DNA of 64,000 nt from Adiantum capillus-veneris (Eukaryota; Streptophyta; Polypodiopsida; Polypodiales; Pteridaceae), in the NCBI GenBank assembly GCA_014529385.2, contig CM043953.1, positions 61,629,872 to 61,693,871 of the forward strand, given 5' to 3'. The position numbers and the translations under genes were made by a program. The notes below the pieces were generated by a model, which ran no database searches, was not told where the DNA came from, and worked only from the letters and a program-made list of their open reading frames with translations. This document shows positions 10,763-22,320 of this stretch, one piece after another. Each line of letters starts with the position of its first letter. Within the stretch, counting starts at the first letter, position 1.

Positions 10763-11115
10763 ATGGAGAATTTAGAGCAGATGATGAAGATGATTGTAAA
10801 ATTAAGTGCGAACGGTTTTGATGATAAGTCAACAGTTCCAGATTTTTCAAAGATGCTTCAATTGGTTCAAGGATCTCTGCTTGAAATAGAGACCATAAAG
10901 AAGAATAATCAAATGGATGAAGCTTTGGATGCAGTACACGACGAGAGACAACTCTTTGATGGATACGATCCAGAGGGCTACCTAGAGTGCTATGAGCTGG
11001 ACACCAAGGTAAGAGGGATATGAGAAGAGTTCATGATCAAATCTTTTGAGCAGTTAGTGAGTTCAGATGTGAAGGAGCAGGTTCTGGAGGTTACCAGAGC
11101 CTGCAGCGGCAACTG
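10763..11115 (+). pseudogene. gag: Gag-like reading frame, 5' part
   Basis: From the ATG at 10763 the frame reads MENLEQMMKMIVKLSANGF and stays open to a TGA at about 11021, then continues open in the same frame to the short-LTR element at 11116. The other half begins at 16601, immediately after the target duplication, in a compatible frame. I recognise no named domain; its position between the 5' repeat and copia protease makes Gag the likely identity. The sequence is rich in charged residues and helix-forming stretches. The TGA is what a CGA codon would give after C to T. Confidence 0.55.
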
Positions 11116-11269
11116 TGTTAGGACAAGGGTCCTACGGGGCAAGGCCCAACCTAGGGGGGTTAGGGACCTAGGCCTAGGGCTTGCTCCGCTTAGGGCAAGT
11201 GCTAGGATCTAGCCTTTATAATGGATGGTAGGGAGGAGGATCCCAGGTTCAGTTACCCTAGGTCTTATA
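11116..11269 (+). repeat. Left LTR of the short-LTR element
   Basis: Starts TGTTAGGACAAGGG; the right copy starts TGTCAGGACAAGGG. A TTTATAATG stretch near 11215 corresponds to the TATA box TATATAAGG in the right copy (16541). It ends CTTATA, one base before the primer site. Confidence 0.85.
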
Positions 11270-11270
11270 T

Positions 11271-11284
11271 TGGTATAAGAGCTC
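11271..11284 (+). other. Primer-binding site, initiator tRNA-Met type
   Basis: TGGTATAAGAGCTC differs from the usual TGGTATCAGAGC at one position. Confidence 0.75.
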
Positions 11285-14200
11285 AGGGCAGAGCGAGCTA
11301 TGGAGGGGACGTGGTTGCACGGACTTTCATGGCAAGGTAGGGTCGTGGTTGCAAGGTCTCTTCCTCTCTCTATCTCTTTGTCTCTCCCGGCCGCAGGAAA
11401 CGGCCCTTGCAAAGCCGAACAAGGTCAACATGGAAGCTCGCGGGAAGGGGGGCTTAGTCGAGGAAGGGGTGGCTACGACCGTTACCAAATCAGGAGTTCT
11501 CTCTCTTATTCTGTTTTCCATATGCCATGGAGTCTTTTTCGACACGGTGGCTCACCCTGGTTGGGTCTGTAGCGACGGGCCTCTCCCCTTCTTCATCGAC
11601 GCATGCAGGCAGCCGCCATGGCAACACAGGGTTTACGTTTTTTTTTCTTTTTTCTTTCACATGCGGCCGCCCAAGGGGGGGCCATTTGAAAATTAACATA
11701 GTGAAGGGGGCATGCCCACCCCGGGCACACACCCCTTCAGCGTTTGACCTTTTAGCTTCGCCCAACCTGGAGAACCGAGGTCGATGGCCTCCCGAGTTAC
11801 CTGAAGACGCCCTAGCAGCAGAACCTACATGCTAGAATTCAGGAATGAAATAGAAGGTGACACCATTGTGTCAACCGGATTTTGAACTTGGGTACTCTTG
11901 AGCATGGATAGGAGGTCGACATGCACCTTCGAATTGGCTTTGGCGTACCGGTGGAACAAGAGATCAAAAGAGGCAAGATGACTTTCATGCAAGCAAGCTT
12001 GCATACCATGCAAAACTATGGTGATTCAATCTCAACGAGAACGAGCATCATCGAGGGAAAATTGAAGCCACTTAGCATGCGATGAGAAGTTAAGGACATG
12101 GGCCAACATGGCAAGTTCATTCAAGGATGAGGTATGCATTAGTTTTTGTTTGAGTTTGATCAAGTTTTCAAACATGCCGTATAGCTCTTGCATGCGGCAA
12201 ACGTGTGATTGATTTTGGCACTCCAGGCACAAGCATGTCTTTGACAATTTCATACGCATTCAAATTTTGTTCCATCCATCGTTGGCAAGGGCCCAATGAT
12301 TAGTTGTACACCCAAATCAAGCACAGCTTGTGTACAGATCATGTCGGTTAGAAGCACGGCTTCTCTAAAGTACCTGGACAACACACACTTATTTGCGGTT
12401 ACAATTTTGATGCTACAATTGATGCAAAGGCATGGCAGATTTCTTGGAAATAAGCATGGCCTATTGCTCAATTTGATGACGAGTGTAAAACTAATCGACA
12501 CGGCTAACTGTTTATTACATTTCAGGAAGACTAACAAGTGTCCTTCTTTTTCTACCTCTGAATTTGGGGTTGCAAATTGGGAAAGGCCCTTTGCACCAGG
12601 AAGTAGAGCATCCATTGAGTAGGATCTGGAAAATAATTTCTCGGTTTTCTTCTTGATTGCAACTCCTTCGATTCTTACAAGGAAAAGATTCCTCGGCAAG
12701 AGTACTTAATCACATATGCAGATGATATTTGTTTATTGCTCACGTATCACCTCTCAAAGGTGATGCACTTTCCCCACTCCAAGCACAGGCACGGCCTCTG
12801 ACCGTTCACATAAGCATTCAAATTTTGTCGCATACATGGCAAGGGAGTATTTGTTAATATCTCAAGGAGACATGCATGACCTCTTACTGGAATTGTTGCC
12901 GACTCCTTGTAACGGTTTCTATATGCTGACGGAGGATGCTTACCACATAGTACTGGTTAATTTCAATTGAACTTGCTCGACACGGTCAATAATTTTTGTC
13001 ATGATATCTACGGCCATGTCCGCTGGCTCTCAACACCAACATCTTTATATGAAGCAGGGCTTCTTCCTTGTGCCAAGATACTGCCCATTGATTTGGAATC
13101 AAGGGCATGGGCAAATTAGGGAATATCAGCTGACCAAATCCCTACCAGTTTAAATTGTGCAAGGCACTTATGGTTTTGGCTCTCACGTTTGAGGCCATCA
13201 CTCTTGTCAAGGGCTTCAAAAACGGTATGTAAGGCATACTAACCAGGTGTCATGAATTCCACCGCTTCAGAGATTACACTTCCTCTATCACACTTGCAAC
13301 TCTATCACGGACACATTAAACAAAGGGATTGTTTAATATGATTGTTGGTTGCTATCAACACTCAACAATACTAAAAGGAACCTACAATTTCATCTCAATT
13401 CATCGGAAAGGTGCCCCTTTCAAGTCATCCCCATACAGTCACGACCCTACATGGTAGATGGTCAAGATTCAACTTGTGTTTTCTGTTGCCTCTCTCGATG
13501 AGAGCGTCATACAGACAGATTGTGGAATGCTTATAGGATAAGCTACAATTCAGGCATAAGATGTCTAAGAGCACACATTCTGGGCACACACTCTACAAAT
13601 TTAAGGAAAGTTCCTCATCCCAGCATGCTCTTCTTTTCTCTCTTTTTCTTATTTCTTTCAAGAATAACGAAACTCTTCTAAGAAGCTTTTGCTACATATT
13701 CTGCTCGTCAGTCAGCTTGAGCCAAGGTGCTCACCTCACAGTTAGCACATGGCTAAGATGCTACTCAAATTAGTCTTCATCGGTTCGTCGATTGAACACT
13801 ATTTTTCATAAGGGCTATGAGCCAAACAAGCTAAGAGCCGATGTCAGGAAAAGGGTAAGACCCAACTATTGGCATTCTTTGGGTGATTGTTTTCAAGATA
13901 TACCCAAGGAAGTACACATCGACGTTAATGGACAAGCAAGAGTCTTGTCATTACAAATGTTTAGGGTGTCATTTTTGCACTATATGTTTCTAGTGCGATG
14001 CTCAAGTTGAGTTTTGGATACTCTTGCACTTACATCAGCTGATCTATACCATGGAGTCTTGAGGCAGCACACACTTGAGATAGCATGGCTATTAATACGT
14101 GCTAGACATTTGACTTCTTTGGATTTCTTGCTCTAACTATAGCACTATGGTGTGTCTATGGACATACTTTTTTGGGGTAAGACCCGGCGGGTGATTGTTA

Positions 14201-16410
14201 CATCACCCCATAAAAATTAAGGATCACAGCTTGATATGCATTGAGGATCACAATTGATCTCTCCCATTTATAATTTCAAGGAAATAATTTCGCAATCTAC
14301 CACACGCGGTAGCGGACGGAGGCACTTTTCAAGTTGAGGCCAATCATTTTGTACATGGTTGACTATGTTAGTTACCGTGATCTGCTAGTTGAGCAGTTTC
14401 TACAAATAGTCTTACCACGGGGTTTGACTACGTAGATTCTAATCCAAGGGCTTTGATTGCATAGGCAACAACCAGGGTTTCCAGTGCAATGCTGTTTGTT
14501 TTTTTCAGGTAGGGAACATGCTCCTCTCCATTTGAATACAGCTAAGTGTACATTATGTTCAAATCTCCAGGTACGCATCTATTGATTTGGTGTTATTCCA
14601 TTTTTAGTATGCTTTGCTTGGTTTTTCAAGACGTTTAAGTACGCTTGAATGTCACAGAGCCATGCCAAGGGCATGTAGGCACAAAGTATTTTGGGCCAAG
14701 TGTCCAATCTATCTTTCTGCCTTATGCTGCTACGAACCTGCTTGTAGGGTTCAGTTTGGCACATGTTGTCACATGGGATACAATATGGTCTTGGAACTCA
14801 AGGAGTTCGGTTTAGCTAGTGTGGAGCAAGATAATGAGGGTCCCTCTCACTCTTGTCGTAGAGTATTACAGTTACCTCCACACACAACTACATCTTGTAC
14901 TTCAAGGATGTTCTTTTTTACACATCCTTACATGAGACATATTCCACATGTGGAAAATATGAGTCTCTGGACTGACACTGGCGCCATTATTTCAATTATG
15001 TGTCACGACAAAGTCCCTAGGTGCTGGTCACATCTATTTTCGTAGACCATTTTTAGCATGACGTATCAGGAGCAATTTCGTGGCAAAAAATTGTCGGATA
15101 CTTAGAAGGACTTGCTAAGGTACAAGTACTGCTAAACAACATTACATATGGTTGTTTATACATATAGCAAGTCTATAAGTTGTTAATGAAAAAGTTTCAT
15201 TGTCTGTACCTAGAAGTGATCAATGTTTCACCTTCTACTGTGATTCAGACGTTTCAACAAGGATTGCAAAAGATTGCAACTAAAAGTATTTAGTTCTTTT
15301 CAGAACTATTTACATGCGTGCTAGGCGCATCATATTTTGCCATAGTTATTGGCAAGGATCATTACGAATATACAAGTTTGGGTTGGTTTTTGCTAAATGC
15401 ATGCACACTAGGTGTTATGGGCCCTAGTGTTTAGCAAAGGCTGATTTGGAACGGCATGCATATTCCTCAGGTTGTGGCTTACGCAGCATTTTTCACTCTA
15501 TGTGCACTCTCTATGAGATTACTTTTGGGTCTACTAATCACCAATAGAGGTCATGGCTCGGTTTGGGCGTTTGTGGATTTTTTCAAGTTACCCACTATGG
15601 TTATTTTGGACATTGTTGATTCCTCACCAATGTTAAACACTATTGTGATTCCCCGTTTACCAGTCATCTGGGACGACTGTCTGTAAACCGTGAGGAAAAC
15701 ACACCTCAGTACTGTCAGTTATCCAAGGGGATAGGCAGATTACAAAGAGTAATCTTGTGCTAAATGATATGCTAAGAGCATACGTTAGCACAACGCATTT
15801 CTGAATAGATGATTTTCTCCCTATTCTAGAATTTTCTTAAGTATGATTTTCGACTTTGAACACCTCTTGTGGTGGGGTTGGAGATTGTGTCAATACTTTC
15901 ATACGTCAAGGACTTACCAGGTGTGATGACAAATTATGTTGGCAAGTAACCTTCATTAGGGATGAACATGTAGTTCTTTGTGTTCCAAACTATTCAGAAA
16001 TGCAACACAAGGACATTCCCTATCTACGGACTTTTCAAGATACTTAGGCGAGTAGAAAATCTGGCTCACAACTGCATGGAAAGTTATGCCAAGGTTTCCT
16101 TGCATTATTCCAGTACCTTCAGAAGATCTAAAAACTAGTTATGCCTTTTGGACAACTCTTAGTTGTGGTTACTCCTTTACAGCACTCAAGTGAGTTATAA
16201 ATGGAGTTACCATTTAAGCCCAAGTGGTTGCAAACGGACAACAATGTTGAAAATCAAGATATTTCTCTTGGTTTCATTGAACCTCCTTACTGCACCAATT
16301 ATCGGTCATACAGACAACTGGATCACTTATGGAACGTCAATAAAGCGAACATCAATATTCTTAAGAAGATATTACTACTTATGTTTTCGAGGACGAAAAC
16401 TCTTCCTTAA
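11285..16410. other. Internal region of the short-LTR element: no recognised gene
   Basis: The first 550 bp are GC-rich with short overlapping frames on both strands. From 11.8 to 12.7 kb both strands have frames of 60-150 residues (for example minus 12250-12699), none similar to a family I know. The remainder to 16.4 kb is stop-rich. It may once have carried coding sequence that has decayed, or have captured host DNA. Confidence 0.5.
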
Positions 16411-16421
16411 GGGGGGAGTAA

Positions 16422-16595
16422 TGTCAGGACAAGGGTCCTACGGGGCAAGGCCCAACCTAGGGGGTCAAGGACCTAGGCCAAGGGCTGGCTGGACCAGTGC
16501 GGACTGGGGATCCGCTTAGGGCAAGTGCTAGGAGCTAGCCTATATAAGGGGCGGTAGGGAGGAGGATCCCAGGTTCAGTTACCCTATGTATTATA
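16422..16595 (+). repeat. Right LTR of the short-LTR element
   Basis: Homologous to 11116-11269 with about 20 extra bases near 16478-16512. It contains TATATAAGG at 16541-16549. It is followed by the second AACTG duplication. Confidence 0.88.
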
Positions 16596-16600
16596 AACTG

Positions 16601-17276
16601 GGAGTATTTCAAAGAAGCTATGGTATAGGTAAGTTATGAGTAGTATAAATGCTATCAAGAACAGAGTTCAAGTCTACCAAACTACGTAGATATTCCAAGA
16701 CAAGTACGATCAAAGCTAGGAGCTGTTATCGATGCATGTCTTCTAGAAGACAAATCATTGTTGCATGCAGATGATGATTTCATAGTGGATACAGTTTATG
16801 CTCGATTGGGATTGACTTCTTTATTTCAAAGAAAATGTGACTTTGTGGATGTAGTCATATCCTCTCAAAGTGACATAAATAAGGAAACAGGTTTCTCAGA
16901 GCCAGTGCATGCTATGCATGCAAGCATAGCCGCTAACAGTGATCAAGCAACATGTTTGTCAGAGTCAATATGTGATGTAGATGCCCATTTGGAGTTCTCT
17001 TTGGGTGTAGACCATGAAGAGAATGCTTATGCAACATTACATGGAAAAGCAATTGTTTTGGCTAATGCTATGCAAGAGGGTTTTATGTCTATGGCTACAT
17101 TTCAGGACACTGGTGATGATGCAGATGTATTTGATGCTGATCCATATGCATTTGATTTAAACCCAGACAAAGCTTATGATTATGATTATGGAGACGCATA
17201 TTTAGAGGGGGTGCAAGATGACAGATGTGTGGTATTTCAAGATTGGTGCAACAAAGCACATTACTTCACATCGTGA
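16601..17276 (+). pseudogene. gag: Gag-like frame, 3' part, up to the protease
   Basis: Resumes the interrupted frame with EYFKEAM, has two early stops, and is then open from about 16690 through 17276. The C-terminal part is strikingly acidic (DDADVFDADPYAFDLNPDKA, then YDYDYGD). It runs into the protease active-site region, where the frame changes. No zinc knuckle is visible. Confidence 0.55.
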
Positions 17277-18183
17277 ATTGTTCACCTTTGTCGCGTCTAT
17301 CCCTCATGGGAATTCTATCACTTGTGCCAACAATGCCTCTTATCCGGTTCAGGGATTTGGAAAGATTGTGCTTACTGCTACAAATGGAAGTTCCTTCACA
17401 CTTGTTGATGCACTTTATGTACCTGGGATCAAGAAGAATCTCTTGTCTGTATCCGCACTTTCTAGACTTGGACTTGTAGTCAAATTTATGGATGACAGAT
17501 GTACAGTTCATGATCTCAGTTTTGGTGATGAAATTGTTGCATCTGGCCTTTTGTGCCGTGGGCTGTCTAAGCTCACTTTGTATGACAAGTGTGGACAAAA
17601 TTTTGCAAATGTTGTTGCAGATTCAAGGGCTATTTCAGATGCAAAACGTTGGCATGCACGTTTGGGTCATCTGAGTTTTGTCAGTTTGCTGCGTTTGCAG
17701 AAATCTGATATGGTTGCTTCTTTGCCACCTCTTGAAGCACATGTCAAACATGTTTGTGAAGGCTTTATTTTGGGTACGATATACTGTTCTAAGTTTCCAA
17801 AGGATGGTTCAGTTCGGGCAACATGCAGGTTACAGCTTGTGCATAGTGATGTTTGTGGGCCCATGCAAACTCCATCCTTGGGCAATTACCTTTACTTCGT
17901 GACTTTCATTGATGATTACTCCAAGCATGAATGCATATTTCCACTTAAAGCGAAGTCGAAAGTTTTTATGTGCTTCAAACAATTTTTGGCTATGGCTGAA
18001 AATGTCTCAAAATGTACTATGGGCACCCTCCGTTCTGATCGAGGGGGGGAGTATATGTCTCATGAATTTAATGCATTTGTGGCTAGTCGTGGGATAAAAC
18101 ACCAATGTATAGTGCCCTATACACCTCAGAAAAATGGTGTTGCTGAGAGGAAAAACATGTCACTGACGGAAACGGCACAATGA
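17218..18183 (+). pseudogene. pol: Copia protease end, GAG-pre-integrase and integrase core
   Basis: The protease active site is split: the Asp codon GAT at 17241 belongs to the upstream frame, GATKHIT to this one, so an indel falls inside the D-T-G triad. Flap and LLSVSALSRLGL follow. The GAG-pre-integrase block has WHARLGHLSFVSL. The integrase catalytic core shows HSDVCGPM, TFIDDYS, SDRGGEYMS and NGVAERKN, giving the D, D and E residues. The expected zinc-finger cysteine pair is degraded (CEGFILG). A TGA at 18181 ends the frame where CGA (Arg) is expected. Confidence 0.88.
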
Positions 18184-19245
18184 ATGGTCAAAAGTCAAGC
18201 TTTGCTGCATTCTTTTTGGCTTGAGTCCATCATGTGTGCCACTTATGTACTTAACAAGTGTCCTACGAAACATTTGTAGTCTATTACTCCATATGAAGCA
18301 TGGCATGATAGAAAGCCTTCTATTGAGCACATGCGTGTTTCTGGTTGTTTGGCATATGCTTTGGTGCCACAAATACAGCGTAGAAAATTGGATCATAAGG
18401 CTATCAAATGTATTTTTGTTGGCTATAGTGCTGAAAGCAAAGGTTACAGGTTATATCATCCGCAAACAAAGCGTATTCTGGTTTCACGGGATGTAGTGTT
18501 TGTGGAAGATTCTGTTCAGTCCTTGCTATCATGTACTAGAGACAGTAATGTAAGCTCACAGGACATTTATGACACTTTGTTACCTCTTTTCAGTGGTGGA
18601 AATACGAATGTAAGTTCTAATGAGGCAAATGTACAGCCTATGGGGGTTTCTAAAAATGTTACAGATCAGCCTATTACTAATGCAGATGTACATGATGTAC
18701 TTGATGAGGAAAGGGCTGAAAATGAGCAGGCTAGAGGTATGCCAAAATGGCTGGTGGACACTTTGCGTGAAAGTAAATTGGATGCACCTTTGTCTAGTCA
18801 TACTCGTTCATGCTCTCGCCATGCATCTTATGCATCAGATTGTTATGCTTTGGTTGTGTCTAGCTTACATGATGTTGAGGAGCCTCTGTCTTTTGATGAA
18901 GCACAGAATTCAAAAAATTGGATGGCTGCCATGCAATCAGAATATGATGAACTTATAGAAAATGACACATGGACTTTATGTGATTTGCCTCCTGGAAAAA
19001 AGGTCATTGGTACGAAGTGGGTTTACAAGTTGAAACGCAAGCTAGATGGTGAGATCAATCGCCATAAGGCTCGACTTGTTGCAAAGGGTTATGCACAACA
19101 AAAAGTCATAGATTATGAAGAGACTTTTTCTCCCACTTGTCGTATGACTACTGTGCGTTTTCTATGTGCATTGGTAGCTCATTTTGGTTGGGATGTACAT
19201 CAATCAGACATCGTTACTTCTTTCTTGAATGGTGACATATTTTAG
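18184..19245 (+). pseudogene. pol: Copia integrase C-terminus and N-terminal half of RT
   Basis: Same frame as the preceding block, with a TAG near 18280 where CAG is likely. Features are CLAYALVP, KCIFVGYSAESKGYRLYHP and VSRDVVF (integrase end), then the RT start with NWMAAMQSEYDELIENDTW, GTKWVYKLKRKLDGEI, RHKARLVAKGYAQQ and QSDIVTSFLNGDIF. The TAG at 19243 replaces the Gln codon normally found in this copia motif. Product would be polyprotein; non-functional here. Confidence 0.88.
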
Positions 19246-20856
19246 GAAGTTTATGTGACGCAGCCTCGCGGTTTTGTCATAAAAGGACAAGAGGACAAAG
19301 TGTGCAGATGTAACAAGGCTTTTATATGGGTTGAACCAATCTCCTCGTGCTTGGTATGAGAAAGTTGACACTCATTTGGTTAAGCAAGGCTTTCGTAACA
19401 GTCCAACAGAAAGCACATTGTATGTAAAGCGTGAGGATGATGTACTTCTCATTGTGGTTCTTTATGTCGATGATTTGCTGATCACTGGACCAAATGAGAG
19501 ACATATCGCTGAATTTAAGGCTGATTTCAATGCTACTTTCAAGATAAAATATTTGGGGCTGTTGCATCATTACTTGGGTATACAGTTTAAGCAGTGTGAT
19601 GGTGGTATTTCCTTGTGTCAGAAAAGTTACATAGAGACATTGCTATGTAAGTTTTTCCGTACATTCAAGTATCTTTGGAACAACTGAAGAGTGGAGAAGT
19701 ACCATGTCCCCCAAGTATTGTGGACCTTTCAAATGCTCCACCAAGTAGGTCTAGTTTCCTAGCACCTATAGGTACTTGCTATAGGTACCTCTTTGCCTAC
19801 ATCTAGATTCTTCCATAGATGATAGGGGTCAATATTGTCAAGAAAGGGGTCTTGTGGAAGAGAACTTGCAGAAAAGGGGCCACCTATAGGCAAGGTGGAA
19901 GGTGATTCTTAGATCTCGAGTCACCTAGTTTATGGCGAGGGCTCAAATGAACTTCTTGGAGATGCCAATTGTGGAGGCTATCTAGCCTTGGGGATCAAAA
20001 AAAATTTCATCTGTTTGTCTTCATTTCTCGATTTGAAGTTGTGGAAACCCTAGTAGCAATGGCATCAAGCACCCATGTATGGTACCAAGTTGTGTAGTAT
20101 GATGACAGAATAATGGTTACCATCATGGAAAAAGGTTTGAAGTTGAGTCTACATGATGCTGACGATCCTCTTGATCTCACTCTTTAGCAAAATGTTGTTG
20201 GCTACCTCATTTATGTATGCAACACGAGGCCAGATATTCAGTTTGTATTCTCACAGGTCAGCAAATTTATGCATAGCCCAAGGTCTAAGCATTGGCAGGC
20301 TGTCAAGAGGATTTTCTGCTACCTTACTAGCACTTTACATCTTGGCTTGTTTTATCCCAAGGGGGGATCATTGCCGCCAGACTTACATGCTTTTTCGGAC
20401 TCAGATTGGGCTGGATGTTTTGACACGCGAGTGTCCACAAGTGGTTCTTGTTTCATGTTTGGCAGTTCATGTATATCATGGTTGAGCAAGAAGCAACCTA
20501 CTGTGGCCACTTCGAATTGTAAGGCTGAGTACAGGACACTCTTCACAGCTACGGTTGAGTGTGTATGTCTCAGATGCCTTATGGTTGATTTGGGTGTTGG
20601 ACAGGACACTGCCAACACTATCTACACTGACAGTCAGAGCGCATTGGCAGTTGCAAGGAACCTAGTTTTTCATACTCACACAAAGCACATTGAGGTGCAT
20701 TACCACTATGTCAGGGAGAGGCTCTCAGCAGGAGAGATCAGCTTGGCTTATGTGCCAACACAGACCAACCTTGCAGATCTTTTCACAAAGGCATTGTCTC
20801 GGGAGAAGCTTGAAGCTTTCCGCAAAGCTTTGGGCTTACTCCCCTTTGTGGACTAA
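19246..20856 (+). pseudogene. pol: Copia RT catalytic region and RNase H, split by an insertion
   Basis: After a frameshift near 19310-19330 the RT continues with NQSPRAWYEKVDTHLVKQGF, the catalytic VLYVDDLLITG, YLGLLHHYLGIQ and KSYIETLL. The reading frame is then broken by a 433-bp insertion (19654-20086). It resumes with MEKGLKLSLHD, RPDIQFVFSQVSKFMHSPR, the RNase H motifs FSDSDWAGC, KAEYRTL, TDSQSAL and HIEVHYHYVRE, and ends LADLFTKALSREK about 75 bases before a polypurine tract. RNase H residues look intact. Confidence 0.88.
19654..20086. mobile_element. 433-bp insertion in copia RT, AAGTT duplication
   Basis: AAGTT occurs at 19649-19653 and 20087-20091 and the RT frame is recovered when the segment and one repeat are disregarded. 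The ends are weakly inverted: TTTCCGTACAT at the left against ATGTATGGTACC at the right. An internal palindromic stretch around CACCTATAGGTAC is present. No coding sequence. Probably a small non-autonomous DNA transposon; the superfamily is not clear. Confidence 0.65.
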
Positions 20857-20920
20857 TCATGTCCTCAGGGCATGGCACTTCCCTTTACTCATGTGCCAGC
20901 TCTTGTTCACCGCGTCACTC

Positions 20921-20931
20921 TAGGGGGGATT
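20921..20931 (+). other. Polypurine tract of the copia element
   Basis: TAGGGGGGATT directly precedes TGTTACC, marking the start of the 3' LTR by the usual rule. Confidence 0.75.
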
Positions 20932-21378
20932 TGTTACCATTTACATGCGGTAGTGATGTGTGTGAACACATTAGGACCGCAGGGGCATTTTTTCCCTCTT
21001 TAGGAGGTTTTTTCCCTCGAGCATTGTATATACGCCCATCACTCTAGGGCTATCTATCTTTCCATTGCATACTAAGTAACACACTCTCTATTGTGTGCCT
21101 TGAGCTTCCTTCATCTTGTCCAAGCTGTGTGCATTTCTCTGCAACCCTAATGCCAACAATATACATGTGGTAGTGATGTGTATGAACACATTAGGACCGC
21201 CGGGGCATTTTTTCCCTCTTTAGGAGGTTTTTTCCCCCGAGCGTTGTATATACACCCATCACTCTAGGGCTATCTATCTTTCCATTGCATACTAAGTAAC
21301 ACACTCTCTATTGTGTGCCTTGAGCTTCCTTCGTCTTCTTCAACCTGTGTGCCTTTCTCTGCAACCCTAATTCCAACA
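20932..21378 (+). repeat. Tandem pair of about 225-bp LTR-like units
   Basis: Unit one (20932-21158) starts TGTTACC and ends CCAACA, looking by itself like a complete small copia LTR with TATA at 21025-21032. Unit two (21159-21378) repeats it closely, lacking the first ten or so bases, with TATA at 21245-21252, and also ends CCAACA. Either the element's LTR begins here and its promoter region is duplicated (total 1389 bp to 22320), or a solo small LTR was duplicated. No copy is found upstream of gag. Confidence 0.7.
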
Positions 21379-21384
21379 AGGGGA

Positions 21385-22320
21385 AAGCTATTAATAGGGG
21401 GGACGCCTTTTGCATGAAGTATTGGAAGCCAACAAGAGAAAAGAAGGGGGAGCCAAGAAATCTTGAAAACCAAGGAATTGCAAGCAAAACGAGGAGAGGG
21501 GAGAGGAACCAAGGAGATAATGATGAGATAACGTGGACAAGGCAAATCTTCTTTCTTTTTTCTCTCTCTCAAGAACGGGAGGCAAAGCAAAGGGTCCGCA
21601 CAAGAGGCAAGCATTGAAGAAAGATTTCTCTCTCGTTCTCCAACCGAGGCATAAAGAAGGAAAGGTGAGTAAGGTATCACGAATAAGGAGATGACGTACG
21701 AAAGCGGTAAGGGGAGTTTTCTCTCTTGCTCTCGGAACTAAGGAAGAATCCACTTTCTCTCGTTCTCGGATACGCTTGAGAAGTCGAAGGAGGAGAAGGT
21801 AGTCTCTCTCTCTCTCTCGTGTATAAGCAAGTGACTCAACCTAAAGAAGCAAGAGTTCAAGAGCAGGAGAACGGCAAGCAAGTGAGTGTAAAGAAAATAG
21901 AGTAAGAAGCTGCACAATATTTGACAATATTCAAAGCTTGATGATCGAGGTAGTGAAGTGAATTGAATCTTACAGAATCCATGAGGTATTTTAAGCAGAT
22001 AAAATGGCAAAGAAAAACTTCCATCATAGTCCTCTGTTAGAGATTGAATTAGCATTTTGTTAAGTCTGGTGTCGTTAACGGCCCGGTTAATCCTATAAAC
22101 AAGAGCTTAAACTCCTAGTAAGCAGATGATCCAAGTAACGATGTTGTTAACAGCCCGCCTTGGCTAATGACTAAGTTATACTCAAAGCAATATTCAATTA
22201 ATTGATGATTGCGGTGATTGCCAGCGTTGTCAGTGTCTCTTGTTCTCTCTCTTTCACACCTCTCACAGCCAGAGGCCCAATGCTTGCCCGACTCACATAG
22301 CGAACACATATCCCCTGACA
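21385..22320 (+). repeat. Right long repeat of the copia element
   Basis: Matches 9773-10717. Ends CCTGACA at 22320, after which foldback satellite sequence resumes. Confidence 0.75.

Larger units (their letters stand above)
11116..16595 (+). mobile_element. Short-LTR retroelement without recognisable genes
   Basis: LTRs of 154 bp (11116-11269) and 174 bp (16422-16595) share most of their sequence, and the insertion is flanked by the 5-bp duplication AACTG (11111-11115, 16596-16600). A primer site matching initiator tRNA-Met at 12 of 13 positions (TGGTATAAGAGCT, 11271) follows the left LTR, and a polypurine tract GGGGGGAG (16411-16418) precedes the right LTR. The internal 5.1 kb has no long open frame and no recognisable gag, RT or integrase. 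This fits a large non-autonomous (LARD-like) element. It split the gag of the host copia. Confidence 0.85.
9773..22320 (+). mobile_element. Degenerate Ty1/copia element with nested insertions
   Basis: Repeated flanks at 9773-10717 and 21385-22320 enclose gag-like sequence and a copia pol in the order protease, GAG-pre-integrase, integrase, RT, RNase H. That order, integrase before RT, defines Ty1/copia. Two insertions interrupt it: 11116-16595 in gag and 19654-20086 in RT. Several stops and frameshifts show it is dead. The left copy of the repeat lacks what precedes 21385 on the right, so the 5' end is truncated or rearranged. Confidence 0.75.

Noticed and set aside
12250-12699. 149-residue minus-strand frame in the short-LTR element
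   Set aside because: No recognised motif, and an overlapping plus-strand frame of similar length is equally open; not enough to call a gene.
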